64,000 bases of DNA from G965222335 sp965222335 (GTDB lineage Bacteria > Pseudomonadota > Gammaproteobacteria > Pseudomonadales > Halieaceae): positions 1,550,001 through 1,614,000 of the forward strand of contig OZ244944.1 of assembly GCA_965222335.1 (NCBI GenBank), in the 5' to 3' direction. Made by a program: the position numbers and the translations under genes. Shown piece by piece: positions 6,649 to 16,190 of this stretch. Under the pieces are notes generated by a model. That model was not told where the DNA came from and did not search any database. It saw only the letters and a list, made by a program, of their open reading frames with translations. Every line of letters begins with the position of its first letter. Positions within the stretch are counted from its first letter, which is position 1.

Positions 6649-9546
6649 ATGTATACAGAGAGCAACCCGGCAGGCACCTCTTCCCAGGCTCCCGCGACAG
6701 CGGCCAGCGAAACCCCGGTCAGCGCCAATATCGCCGCCACGGCCCCCGGCCAGCTGCGTGTGATCAAGCGCAATGGCACCGTGGTCACCTTCGAGGCGAG
6801 CAAGATTTCGGTCGCGATCACCAAGGCTTTCCTGGCGGTGGAGGGCGGCACGGCGGCCGCCTCCAGTCGCATTCACGAGACCGTGGCCAAGCTCACCGAG
6901 CAGGTCACCGGTACCTTCGAGCGGCGCATGCCCTCCGGTGGCACCGTACATATCGAGGACATCCAGGACCAGGTCGAACTGGCGCTGATGCGCGCCGGCG
7001 AGCACAAGATTGCCCGGGACTACGTGATTTACCGCGAAGAACAGTCGCGCAAGCGCGCCGCGCGCCAGGCCCTGTCCCCCGCCACCCAGGAAGCCGCGGG
7101 CAACATTACCGTGGTCCAGCTGGACGGCAGCCGGGCGCCGCTGGATATCGAACGCCTGCACACCATCGTCTCCGAGGCCTGCGCCGACCTGTCCGATGTC
7201 AGTGAGGCACAGATTCTCGACGAGGCCCTGCGCAACCTGTACGACGGCGTGACCGCGCGCGAGCTGTCCACGTCGCTGGTCATTACTGCGCGCACCCTGA
7301 TCGAAAAAGAACCGAACTACAGCTACGTGGCCGCGCGCCTGCTGTGCGACAACCTGCGCGCAGAGGCCCTGAGCTTCCTCGGCGTGGCGGACAGCGCCAC
7401 CCAGGCCGATATGGGCCACCTCTATGCCGAGGCCCTGCCCGCCTACGTCGAGCGCGGCGTGGCCCTGGAACTGGTATCCCCCGAGCTGAAGGATTTCGAC
7501 CTGGCGCGCCTTGGTCAGGCCCTGCTGCCCGAGCGCGACCTGCAGTTCACCTATCTCGGCCTGCAAACCCTGTACGACCGCTACTTCATCCACAGCGACG
7601 AGGTGCGCTTCGAGCTGCCGCAGATTTTCTTCATGCGGGTGGCGATGGGCCTGGCCGCACGTGAGGACGACCCCAACGCGCGCGCGATCGAGTTCTACGA
7701 ACTGCTGTCCTCCTTCGACTACATGAGCTCGACCCCGACCCTGTTCAACGCCGGCACCCTGCGGCCGCAGCTCTCCTCCTGCTACCTGACCACGGTGCCG
7801 GACGACCTGCGCGGTATCTACGGCGCGATCCAGGACAACGCGATGCTGAGCAAGTTTGCCGGCGGCCTGGGCAACGACTGGACCCCGGTGCGAGCCCTGG
7901 GCAGCTACATCAAGGGCACCAACGGTAAATCCCAGGGTGTGGTCCCCTTCCTCAAGGTGGTCAACGACACCGCGGTGGCCGTCAACCAGGGCGGCAAGCG
8001 CAAGGGGGCGGTCTGCGCCTACCTCGAAACCTGGCACCTGGACATCGAGGAATTCGTGGAGCTGCGCAAGAACACCGGCGACGATCGCCGCCGCACCCAC
8101 GACATGAACACCGCCAACTGGATCCCGGACCTGTTTATGAAGCGGGTCTTCGACGACGGCGAGTGGACCCTGTTCTCCCCCAATGACGTCCCGGACCTGC
8201 ACGACCTCTACGGCAATGCCTTCGAGGAGCGCTACACCTGGTACGAGGAGCAGGCGAGAACCGGCAAACTCAAGCTGCACAAGACCGTGCGCGCACAGAA
8301 CCTGTGGCGCAAGATGCTGGGCATGCTGTTCGAGACTGGTCACCCCTGGATGACCTTCAAGGACCCCTGCAACCTGCGTTCGCCGCAGCAGCACGTGGGC
8401 GTGGTGCACTCCTCGAACCTGTGTACCGAGATCACTCTCAACACCAAGGCCAACGAGGAGATCGCGGTGTGCAACCTGGGCTCGGTCAACCTGCCCCAGC
8501 ACATCGACGAGAACGGCCTCAACCTGGAGAAGCTGCAGAAGACCGTGCGTACCGCGGTGCGCATGCTGGATAACGTGATCGACATCAACTACTACTCGGT
8601 GGGCAGCGCGGAGAACTCCAACTTCAAGCACCGGCCCGTGGGCCTGGGCCTGATGGGCTTCCAGGATGCGCTGTACCGGCAGCACATCGCCTACGGCTCC
8701 GAGCAGGCGGTGGAATTTGCCGATCGCTCCATGGAGGCCATCAGCTACTACGCGATCGACGCCTCCAGCGAACTGTCCGGCGAGCGCGGGGCCTACTCCA
8801 GCTACGAGGGTTCCCTGTGGAGCCAGGGTATCTTCCCGATCGACTCCCTGGATATCCTCGAGCGCGAGCGCGGCGCCGACTACATCAAGGTCGACAAGAC
8901 CCAGACCCTGGACTGGCCCAGCCTGCGCGAGAAAGTGAAGCAGCGGGGCATGCGCAACTCCAACGTGATGGCGATCGCACCGACGGCGACGATTGCCAAC
9001 ATTACCGGCGTGTCCCAGTCGATCGAGCCCACATACCAGAACCTGTACGTGAAATCGAACCTGTCGGGCGAGTTCACCGTGGTCAACCCCTACCTGGTCA
9101 ACGACCTCAAGGCCCGCAACCTGTGGGATGGGGTGATGGTCAACGACCTCAAGTACTACGATGGCAGCGTACAGCAGATCGACCGCGTCCCGGCTGACCT
9201 GAAGGCCATCTACGCGACCGCCTTCGAGGTGGAGCCCCGCTGGCTGGTCGACGCCGCCAGCCGGCGCCAGAAGTGGATCGACCAGGCCCAGTCACTGAAC
9301 CTGTACATCAACAACGCCAGCGGCAAGAAACTGGATATCACCTACCGCATGGCCTGGTTCAGCGGCCTGAAGACCACCTATTACCTGCGCTCGCTGGCGG
9401 CCACGGGAACCGAGAAATCCACCATCAGCACCGGCAACCTGAATGCGGTGTCTTCGGGGGAGCAGTCGGGCGCCGCCGCGGCGGGTCCCGCCCCGGTACC
9501 GGCGGCCTGCTCGCTGGACGACCCGGATTGTGAGGCCTGCCAGTAG
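6649..9546 (+). CDS. nrdA: Ribonucleoside-diphosphate reductase class Ia, alpha subunit
   Basis: Large subunit that reduces ribonucleoside diphosphates to deoxy forms. The protein has 965 residues, with a low-complexity N-terminus (about 1-35), two successive ATP-cone domains (about 36-130 and 153-245) and the catalytic barrel. The active-site run NLCTEI gives N590, C592 and E594. The tail DPDCEACQ carries the redox shuttle pair C961/C964 used by thioredoxin or glutaredoxin. Two ATP-cones match the Pseudomonas-type enzyme, in which dATP drives inhibitory oligomers. nrdB follows after 58 bases. Confidence 0.97.
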   Translation: MYTESNPAGTSSQAPATAASETPVSANIAATAPGQLRVIKRNGTVVTFEASKISVAITKAFLAVEGGTAAASSRIHETVAKLTEQVTGTFERRMPSGGTVHIEDIQDQVELALMRAGEHKIARDYVIYREEQSRKRAARQALSPATQEAAGNITVVQLDGSRAPLDIERLHTIVSEACADLSDVSEAQILDEALRNLYDGVTARELSTSLVITARTLIEKEPNYSYVAARLLCDNLRAEALSFLGVADSATQADMGHLYAEALPAYVERGVALELVSPELKDFDLARLGQALLPERDLQFTYLGLQTLYDRYFIHSDEVRFELPQIFFMRVAMGLAAREDDPNARAIEFYELLSSFDYMSSTPTLFNAGTLRPQLSSCYLTTVPDDLRGIYGAIQDNAMLSKFAGGLGNDWTPVRALGSYIKGTNGKSQGVVPFLKVVNDTAVAVNQGGKRKGAVCAYLETWHLDIEEFVELRKNTGDDRRRTHDMNTANWIPDLFMKRVFDDGEWTLFSPNDVPDLHDLYGNAFEERYTWYEEQARTGKLKLHKTVRAQNLWRKMLGMLFETGHPWMTFKDPCNLRSPQQHVGVVHSSNLCTEITLNTKANEEIAVCNLGSVNLPQHIDENGLNLEKLQKTVRTAVRMLDNVIDINYYSVGSAENSNFKHRPVGLGLMGFQDALYRQHIAYGSEQAVEFADRSMEAISYYAIDASSELSGERGAYSSYEGSLWSQGIFPIDSLDILERERGADYIKVDKTQTLDWPSLREKVKQRGMRNSNVMAIAPTATIANITGVSQSIEPTYQNLYVKSNLSGEFTVVNPYLVNDLKARNLWDGVMVNDLKYYDGSVQQIDRVPADLKAIYATAFEVEPRWLVDAASRRQKWIDQAQSLNLYINNASGKKLDITYRMAWFSGLKTTYYLRSLAATGTEKSTISTGNLNAVSSGEQSGAAAAGPAPVPAACSLDDPDCEACQ

Positions 9547-9604
9547 GCAGGCCCGGCACGAGCACAGGCAGAATGCACAGACAGACGTCAAGGGATAAAG
9601 CGAC

Positions 9605-10873
9605 ATGTTGAATTGGGACGACTACCACCAGGAAGACACCACCAGCGCCAGCCCGGTCACCCAGGCGCCGCCTCAGCCGGCCGCACCTCAGCCGGCCACA
9701 CCTGAGCCGGCCACACCTCAGCCGGCCGCACCTCAGCCGGCCGCAGCCAAGCAGGAGCTGCCGCCGGAAGTGCTTGCGGGCAACGTGGCCGAGGCCCAGC
9801 GCGCAGTAGAGAGCCTGGACGTGGCCCCCGGCCTGGAAGAGCTGGAAATGGGCGCCGCGCGGGTCTCAGTGGACGAGAAGGCGATGATCAACTGCCGCGC
9901 CGACCTCAACCAGCTGGTGCCCTTCAAGTACGACTGGGCCTGGCAGAAGTACATCGACGGCTGCGCCAACCACTGGATGCCGCAGGAAGTTAACATGACC
10001 GCGGACGTCTCCACCTGGAAAAGCGCCGATGGCCTGACCGAGGACGAGCGCCGGATCGTCAAGCGCAGCCTGGGTTACTTCTCCACCGCCGACTCCCTGG
10101 TGGCCAACAACCTGGTGCTGGGTATCTATCGCCTGATCACCAACCCGGAGTGCCGCCAGTACCTGCTGCGCCAGGCTTTCGAGGAGGCCATCCACACCCA
10201 CGCCTACCAGTACTGCATCGAGTCCCTGGGCATGGATGAGGGCGAGGTCTTCAACATGTACCGCGAGGTGCCCTCGGTCGCCAAGAAAGCGACCTGGAGC
10301 CTGGGCCACACCCATCACCTGTCGGACCCCAACTTCAAGACCGGCACCCCGGAGGCGGACCAGACCCTGCTGCGCAACCTGATTGGCTTCTACGCGGTCA
10401 CCGAGGGGATCTTCTTCTACTGCGGCTTTACCCAGATCCTGTCCATGGGCCGCCGCAACAAGATGACGGGCGTCGCCGAGCAGTTCCAGTACATCCTGCG
10501 GGATGAGTCCATGCACCTGAACTTCGGCATCGACGTGATCAACCAGATCAAGCTGGAGAATCCGCACCTGTGGACCGAGGAGTTCAAGCAGGAAGTGATC
10601 CAGATGATCCTCGAGGGCACCCAGCTGGAAATCGATTACGCGCGCGACACCATGCCGCGCGGGGTGCTGGGCATGAACGCGGCGATGATGGAGGAGTACC
10701 TGCACTTCATCGCCAACCGTCGCCTGTCACAGCTGGGCCTGCCGGAGCAGTTCCCCGGCGCCGCCAACCCCTTCCCCTGGATGAGCGAGATCATGGATCT
10801 GCGCAAGGAGAAGAACTTCTTCGAGACCCGGGTGATTGAGTACCAGACTGGCGGCGCCCTGAGTTGGGATTAG
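9605..10873 (+). CDS. nrdB: Ribonucleoside-diphosphate reductase class Ia, beta subunit
   Basis: Diiron subunit that makes the tyrosyl radical for NrdA. Ligands and radical site are visible: D163, E194 and H197, then Y201 in EAIHTHAY, so this is a tyrosyl (class Ia) and not a Tyr-to-Phe chlamydial class Ic enzyme; the second half supplies AVTEG and RDESMH. The C-terminal GGALSWD tail should dock on NrdA. The first ~50 residues are an unusual Pro/Ala/Gln extension built from five repeats of PQPAA type. ATG at 9605. Confidence 0.96.
   Translation: MLNWDDYHQEDTTSASPVTQAPPQPAAPQPATPEPATPQPAAPQPAAAKQELPPEVLAGNVAEAQRAVESLDVAPGLEELEMGAARVSVDEKAMINCRADLNQLVPFKYDWAWQKYIDGCANHWMPQEVNMTADVSTWKSADGLTEDERRIVKRSLGYFSTADSLVANNLVLGIYRLITNPECRQYLLRQAFEEAIHTHAYQYCIESLGMDEGEVFNMYREVPSVAKKATWSLGHTHHLSDPNFKTGTPEADQTLLRNLIGFYAVTEGIFFYCGFTQILSMGRRNKMTGVAEQFQYILRDESMHLNFGIDVINQIKLENPHLWTEEFKQEVIQMILEGTQLEIDYARDTMPRGVLGMNAAMMEEYLHFIANRRLSQLGLPEQFPGAANPFPWMSEIMDLRKEKNFFETRVIEYQTGGALSWD
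9671..9745 (+). repeat. Five 15-bp repeats inside the nrdB 5' end
   Basis: Five head-to-tail copies of CCTCAGCCGGCCGCA with one or two changes, encoding PQPAA, PQPAT, PEPAT, PQPAA and PQPAA. The unit keeps the reading frame, so copy number could vary without breaking NrdB. Confidence 0.95.
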
Positions 10874-10970
10874 GGCGATTGCCAGGCAATACCGCCGGTG
10901 GCAATCCCGGCGCAGCACCACCGGAGTGAAACAGACGTATCCAGCAACAGGCAACAACGGGGAACCAGCA

Positions 10971-11162
10971 ATGGATAATCGTGATAAATCGCCCAAGGAT
11001 ACCGAGACGGTCCTGATGGCACTGGACCAGATCAGCCAGACGATTGACGTGATGACCAGCGTCGTGGGCCGCCTGCGCACCTTCGTCCAGGAGGAAGCCG
11101 CAAGCACCACGCGCCAGCCAGACCTGCAGGAGGAAATGCGGCCCGACCGTATCCTGCACTAG
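10971..11162 (+). CDS. Small conserved-looking protein downstream of nrdB
   Basis: A 63-residue acidic, soluble protein of unrecognised family. It starts at the ATG at 10971, preceded by GGGGAA about seven bases upstream. Residues 12-38 (TVLMALDQISQTIDVMTSVV) look like an amphipathic helix, possibly a coiled coil for self-association. It lies 98 bases after nrdB on the same strand and may be co-transcribed. I can give no function; a role with ribonucleotide reductase would be guilt by association only. Confidence 0.6.
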   Translation: MDNRDKSPKDTETVLMALDQISQTIDVMTSVVGRLRTFVQEEAASTTRQPDLQEEMRPDRILH

Positions 11163-11301
11163 GCGCCCGCAAGGGCACCGTTAGCGCCCCGCATTGCCGG
11201 GGTGCCTGTATCACCCCCACCGGGAGGCAGTCGCCACCCGCCAGATTTCTAACCTCAGCGATTTAACCACCGGGCACGCCCTCCGGCGCGCCCGGTCGCA
11301 G

Positions 11302-13164
11302 CTAGCGGAAGCTGGGGCTGACCGGCGCCGGCAGGTGGGTCTCCGCCTCACAGCGGGCCCGCAGTTCCTCGATGTCCCCGCCGCGATTGAACAGCGGCAG
11401 GTCATCGCCGCGCTCGGCAATGCGCTCGGCGCGCAGGGCCTCGGTGGCCGCGGCGTCGACCTGGCCGTCTGCATCGATGACCACGCCGTAGCGACGGGCG
11501 CCGTCGCGGGTCACCAGGCGGCGCGCCACGTCCTGCCGCACCAGTTCGGGGTCACGCTTGTAGGGATCGCCCCAGCCGCCGCCACCCCAGGTATTGAAGT
11601 ACAGCAGGTCGCCCTGCCTGACCTTGATGCCCTCGACCTTGGCGGGTAACCACTGCTCGCTGCCATCGGCCCGCACCAGGCGCTTGGTCGAGCGCATACC
11701 CGTCTCGCCGCCCAGCACGCCCCAGGGGTAGGTCAGCCAGCGTTCGTCGTGAATCCCGATTTCACCCTCCGCGAGGAAGCGGTAGGCCACGCTGAGGCCG
11801 TTGCCGCCCCGGTGCAGGCCCGCGCCGCCGGAATCGGGGATGGTCGCATACTTCTCGATACGCAGGGGGAAGTAGGACTCGATAAACTCGTTGGGCACAT
11901 TGGTGAAGCCCGGCCACAGGGAGTGGCCGTCGGGCCCGTCGCCCACCGGGCGGCCGGGAATCCCACCGAAACCGATCTGGAAGAGCTGGAACCACTCGCC
12001 GGTGTCGCGGTAGCCGGAGTAGAACAGGTGCGGGGAATCGGAGAAGCCGGCGGCATTGAGCATCTGCTCCGGCGCGCCCATCCCCAGCAGCGCGCCCAGC
12101 AGGTCGAAGATGCGACCCAGGGCGTGGGTGCGCCCCGACAGGGCCGCGGGAAACTTCGGCTTGAGCAGGGTGCCCTCGGGGATACGCACATCGACCAGGT
12201 CGTAAAAACCGTCGTTGAATACAATCTGCGGGTCCACCACGTTGATGGTGAAGGAGCCGAAGAACATCTTGAACATGTCCTCGTTGAGGAAGAAGTTCAC
12301 CGAGCTCTGGGCCTGGGGATCAGTGCCTTCGAAGTCGAAGATTGCCCTGGAGCCCTCTCGCCACATGCGGCACTTGATACGGTAGGGGCCCATGCCCATG
12401 CCGTCGTCACAGAGATAGTCCTCGAACTCGCGGGGCTCCTCGGGAATAAAGTTTTCGATGATGTGCTTCATCGCGTCGTGGTTGCGCTGCAGCATCACTT
12501 CCATGGTCGATACCAGCACCTCGTCGCCGAAGCGCTCCGCCAGTTCCACGCAGCGCCGGGCCGCGGTGTTGCAGGCAGCCACCAGGGCATTGAGGTCAAA
12601 GCGGTTCCACTGGGGTGTGCGCACGTTGTGCAGGATCAGCTCCAGCATGTCGCTCTGCAGCTCGCCCTTCTTGTACAGCTTGATCGGCGGGATGCGAATG
12701 CCTTCCTGGAAAATCGAGGTCGCCTCAATCGGGATCGAGCCGGGTACCATGCCGCCGTTGTCGGACATGTGGCCGAACATTGCCGACCAGGCAATATGCC
12801 GCCCGTCCTTGAAGACCGGCACCAGTACCACCCAGTCCGGCAGGTGCGACACCGCGGCGTTGCACATGTAGGGGTCGTTGGTGAGGATCACATCCCCTTC
12901 CTCGATGTCCGCGTCGTAGACCGAGAGGAAGGGACCGATAAAGGAGCCAAACTGGCCCACCACCATCTTGCCCTCGCGGTTGGCGATCATCGGGAAACAG
13001 TCACCCTGCTCGCGGATCCCGGGGGACATGGCCGTGCGGAACAGCACCGCGTCCATCTCCTCGCGGGCGTTGCGCAGGCCGTTCTCGATCAGGTCCACGG
13101 TCACGCCGTCGACGTCGACGGTATTGAGGGGCGTGTCGTTGCTTTGCAGAAGTCGTGCAGTCAT
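11302..13164 (-). CDS. Hydantoinase B / oxoprolinase family subunit (HyuB-like)
   Basis: A 620-residue member of the hydantoinase_B family (N-methylhydantoinase B, 5-oxoprolinase C-terminal half, acetone carboxylase alpha relatives). Recognisable segments are AMSPGIREQGDCFPMI, VILTNDPYMCNAAVSHLPD and the Gly-rich NTWGGGGWGDP near the C-terminus. With HyuA, which starts upstream (11-bp gap), it should form an ATP-dependent enzyme that opens a cyclic amide or imide, or activates a related carbonyl compound. It is the last gene of a four-gene minus-strand operon. The substrate is unknown. Confidence 0.88.
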   Translation of the reverse strand: MTARLLQSNDTPLNTVDVDGVTVDLIENGLRNAREEMDAVLFRTAMSPGIREQGDCFPMIANREGKMVVGQFGSFIGPFLSVYDADIEEGDVILTNDPYMCNAAVSHLPDWVVLVPVFKDGRHIAWSAMFGHMSDNGGMVPGSIPIEATSIFQEGIRIPPIKLYKKGELQSDMLELILHNVRTPQWNRFDLNALVAACNTAARRCVELAERFGDEVLVSTMEVMLQRNHDAMKHIIENFIPEEPREFEDYLCDDGMGMGPYRIKCRMWREGSRAIFDFEGTDPQAQSSVNFFLNEDMFKMFFGSFTINVVDPQIVFNDGFYDLVDVRIPEGTLLKPKFPAALSGRTHALGRIFDLLGALLGMGAPEQMLNAAGFSDSPHLFYSGYRDTGEWFQLFQIGFGGIPGRPVGDGPDGHSLWPGFTNVPNEFIESYFPLRIEKYATIPDSGGAGLHRGGNGLSVAYRFLAEGEIGIHDERWLTYPWGVLGGETGMRSTKRLVRADGSEQWLPAKVEGIKVRQGDLLYFNTWGGGGWGDPYKRDPELVRQDVARRLVTRDGARRYGVVIDADGQVDAAATEALRAERIAERGDDLPLFNRGGDIEELRARCEAETHLPAPVSPSFR

Positions 13165-13175
13165 GGTCTGGCTCC

Positions 13176-15233
13176 TCAGGCTACCGGGTTGATCAGCAGG
13201 TTACCCACCGCGTCGACGGTCGCCGCGTGACCGGGCAGGATCACCGTGGTCGAGTCCATTTCGCCGACGATGCAGGGGCCCGGCACCTCCAGACCCTCGT
13301 GCAATTTCTGGCGATCATAGATCGGGGCGTCGTGCCACTCACCGCGATAGTAGAAGCGGCTGTCGTGGATTTTGCAGTCGGCCAGGGCCGCACCGGTATC
13401 CCCCACGGTCTGCTGGGCAAACTCGCGGGTCCGGGCCTTGGCCACGGCGCGGATCATCAACACCTCGTGGCCATCGCCCAGCTTGAAGGTAAACAGCTGC
13501 TCGTGCTCCGTATCGAACTGGTCGGTCAGCAGGCTGACGCCCTTCTGCTCCAGCTCTTCGCGGGTAAAATCCACGGTAATCTCGAAGGCCTGCCCGGCAT
13601 AGCGGAGGTCTGCCTGGAAGGTCACCTCGTGACTCTCGGCGGGAATGCCGTCTGCCACCAGGGCTTCGCCGGCACGGCTCTGTAGATCCAGCAGGTCCGC
13701 CAGCAGTTTTTCATCGCTCAGTTCGCTGGCCATCATCAGGTAGGTGCGCGCCGCCTCGTCCTGGACCTGGGTGGTGGCATCGCCATAGGCACAGAGTACC
13801 CCGGGACCCGGGGGTACGATCACCGGCCAGGCATTGGTCAGGATACCCAGGGCATTGGCGTGCAGGGGACCCGCACCGCCGAAGCCCACCAGGGCGAAAT
13901 CCCGTGGGTCGTAACCCTGCTCCACGGACACCAGCCGCAGGGCGCCGAACATGGACTCGTTGACGATGCGCACGATGCCCTCGGCGGCCTCCATCACGCT
14001 GATGCCCATGGCATCGGCGACTTTCTTCACCGCCGCCTCGGAGGCGTCGCGATTGATTTCCATCTTGCCGCCGAGTTGCACGTCCGCCGGCAGGTAGCCC
14101 AGGACCACGTTGGCGTCGCAGACCGTCGGTTCCTCACCGCCCTTCATGTAACAGGCGGGTCCCGGCACCGCACCGGCGGACTCCGGCCCCACCCGCAGGG
14201 CACCGGTCAGCTCGGGTACGAAGGCAATCGAGCCCCCACCGGCACCCACGGTACGCACGTCCACCGAGGGCGCGCGCACGCGCACATCGCCCACGTAGGT
14301 TTCCCGGCGCACCCGGGCGCGGGCATTCTGGATCAGGGCCACGTCGGTGGAGGTGCCCCCCATGTCAAAGGTCAGGATATTGTCAAAGCCGGCACGGCTG
14401 CAGAAAAACGCTGCCCCGGCCACTCCGCCCGCCGGTCCGGACATCAGCAGGTTGACGGGGCTTTCCTCGGCGGCCCGGGCCGAGGCGAGGCCGCCGTCGG
14501 AGCGCAGGATCGACAGCTGGGTGTTGCCCATGCGCTCTTCCAGCGCCGCCTGCAGGTTGCGCACATAGGCAGACACCTCCGGGCGCACGTAGGAGTTCAC
14601 GACGGTGGTTTCGGTACGCTCGTACTCCTGCATCTCCGGGACCACGTCACTGGAAATCGAAATCGGCGTGTCAGTGAAGATTTCCGCGGCAATCTCCCGC
14701 GCGCGACGCTCGTGCTCGCTGTTGATGAAGGCGTTGATAAAGCAGATGGTGAGGGCCTCCACCTGCCCGGTGGCGTGCAGTTCCTGCAGGGAGGCTCGCA
14801 GGGCATCCTCGTCCAGCGGGGTGACCACGCTGCCGTCGGCAGCCAGGCGCTCGAGGGCACCAATGGTCAGTTCCAGCGGCGCCAGCAGGGGGCTCTTGAC
14901 GTAGCTCACCCAGCCACCCAGGCCGCCGGGGCAGTAGGAACGCGCGACCTGCAGGGTGTCTTCGTAGCCCGCCGTCGTCACCAGACCCACGGTGGCGCCG
15001 CGGCCGGTAAGCACCGCGTTGGTCGCTACGGTGGTGCCGTGCATCACCCGGTTGATACCGCCCGGCTCCACCCCGCTCTCCTCACAGATACGGGCGATGC
15101 CGTTGAGCACCCCGATAGACGAATCCTCGGGCGTCGAGGGAACCTTGGCGGTGTGTGTTTCACCGGTCTCTTCATTGATCAGCAGCAAGTCGGTGAAGGT
15201 GCCACCTACATCGACTCCCAGGCGATAACTCAT
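13176..15233 (-). CDS. Hydantoinase A / oxoprolinase family ATPase subunit (HyuA-like)
   Basis: A 685-residue ATP-binding partner of HyuB. The N-terminus MSYRLGVDVGGTFTDLLLI holds the actin-fold phosphate loop, and MHGTTVATNAVLTGRGA plus FDMGGTSTDVALI are the other conserved ATPase segments. Homologues couple ATP hydrolysis to cleavage of hydantoins, 5-oxoproline or caprolactam. It follows the HMG-CoA lyase-like gene by 33 bases and precedes hyuB by 11. Confidence 0.9.
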   Translation of the reverse strand: MSYRLGVDVGGTFTDLLLINEETGETHTAKVPSTPEDSSIGVLNGIARICEESGVEPGGINRVMHGTTVATNAVLTGRGATVGLVTTAGYEDTLQVARSYCPGGLGGWVSYVKSPLLAPLELTIGALERLAADGSVVTPLDEDALRASLQELHATGQVEALTICFINAFINSEHERRAREIAAEIFTDTPISISSDVVPEMQEYERTETTVVNSYVRPEVSAYVRNLQAALEERMGNTQLSILRSDGGLASARAAEESPVNLLMSGPAGGVAGAAFFCSRAGFDNILTFDMGGTSTDVALIQNARARVRRETYVGDVRVRAPSVDVRTVGAGGGSIAFVPELTGALRVGPESAGAVPGPACYMKGGEEPTVCDANVVLGYLPADVQLGGKMEINRDASEAAVKKVADAMGISVMEAAEGIVRIVNESMFGALRLVSVEQGYDPRDFALVGFGGAGPLHANALGILTNAWPVIVPPGPGVLCAYGDATTQVQDEAARTYLMMASELSDEKLLADLLDLQSRAGEALVADGIPAESHEVTFQADLRYAGQAFEITVDFTREELEQKGVSLLTDQFDTEHEQLFTFKLGDGHEVLMIRAVAKARTREFAQQTVGDTGAALADCKIHDSRFYYRGEWHDAPIYDRQKLHEGLEVPGPCIVGEMDSTTVILPGHAATVDAVGNLLINPVA

Positions 15234-15266
15234 AGTGTTCTCCCCCTGTCGGGATGGTTGGGTTTG

Positions 15267-16190
15267 TCAGGCACACGCCTGTGCCGCGCGCCTGGTCAGC
15301 CAGGGCTGCAGCCAGGCCTTGGCACGCCCGCCCGGTGCGGTGCCGGTCAGTTTTTCTGCCAGGTCGGAAGCGCGCATCAGCGCATCCAGGTCAATTCCCG
15401 TGCCGTAACCCATCTGCTCCAGCATCATCACCACGTCTTCGGTGGCGACATTGCCGCTGGCACCGGGGGCGAAGGGACAGCCGCCGAGACCGGCAATCGA
15501 GGCATCGAAGTAACGTACGCCCGACTCCAGCGCGGCAAACACATTGGCCATGCCCATGGCCCGGGTATCGTGGAAATGACAGCCCAGGCGCCCGGCGCCG
15601 ACGGCGGCCACCAGCGGGTCCATCAGCTGGCGCACCTGTTGCGGGTTCCCGGCGCCAATGGTGTCGGCTATCACAACCCGGTCGGCGCCCAGGTCGGCGA
15701 ACTTCTGCGCGATATCCCGCACCAGCGCCGGGTCGGTGTCGCCGTCGAAGGGGCACGCAAAGGCCACGGACACCGTGGCGATCACCTGCACCCCGTCTTC
15801 CCGCGCGCGCTGGATGATGCGGGCGGTGTCCTCCTCGGCCTGCAGCATGCTCATTTTCACATTGCGCTGCGCCATGCCCTCGCTGGCATACAGGACCATG
15901 GCCACCGTATTCACCCCGGCTTCCAGTGCCAGCTCGTAACCGCGGGCATTGGGAATGAGGGCGCTGAGCGCCACTTCATCGATATCCTCGAGTGCTGCCA
16001 GCACCTCGGCGGAGCCCGCCATCGCGGGGACCGCGCGCGGCGACACGAAAGCACCCGCCTCAATGTGGGTCATACCGGCATCGACCAGCGCACGCACCAG
16101 GCTGGCGCGTTCCGTCACTTCCAGGATCCGGGCCTGGTTCTGCAGACCGTCCCGCGGCCCCACATCATTGACGATAACCCTGTCTTGCAT
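15267..16190 (-). CDS. HMG-CoA lyase family protein
   Basis: A 307-residue DRE-TIM metallolyase. All residues expected of 3-hydroxy-3-methylglutaryl-CoA lyase are present: R13 and D14 in GPRDGLQN, metal ligands H205 and H207 in CHFHDTR, and C238 and N247 in GLGGCPFAPGASGN. It should split a 3-hydroxy-3-alkyl acyl-CoA by retro-Claisen chemistry. Its ATG overlaps the stop of the CoA-transferase gene by one base (TGATG), so the two are coupled. HMG-CoA itself or a citramalyl-CoA type ester are both possible substrates. Confidence 0.88.
   Translation of the reverse strand: MQDRVIVNDVGPRDGLQNQARILEVTERASLVRALVDAGMTHIEAGAFVSPRAVPAMAGSAEVLAALEDIDEVALSALIPNARGYELALEAGVNTVAMVLYASEGMAQRNVKMSMLQAEEDTARIIQRAREDGVQVIATVSVAFACPFDGDTDPALVRDIAQKFADLGADRVVIADTIGAGNPQQVRQLMDPLVAAVGAGRLGCHFHDTRAMGMANVFAALESGVRYFDASIAGLGGCPFAPGASGNVATEDVVMMLEQMGYGTGIDLDALMRASDLAEKLTGTAPGGRAKAWLQPWLTRRAAQACA

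Noticed and set aside
6391..8685. A 764-codon open frame antisense to nrdA
   Set aside because: Frame-opening caused by high GC and biased third positions of nrdA; the translation is low in structure and has no family resemblance, and nrdA on the other strand is certain.
11184..11205. Hairpin GCGCCCCG...CGGGGTGC as terminator after the small gene behind nrdB
   Set aside because: Eight pairs but one is G-T and there is no T run; too weak to list.
11302..15233. HyuA/HyuB as 5-oxoprolinase or acetone carboxylase
   Set aside because: No fused oxoprolinase and no gamma subunit of acetone carboxylase; the neighbouring N-carbamoylsarcosine-amidase-like gene points more to an N-carbamoyl product, though this is not proven.
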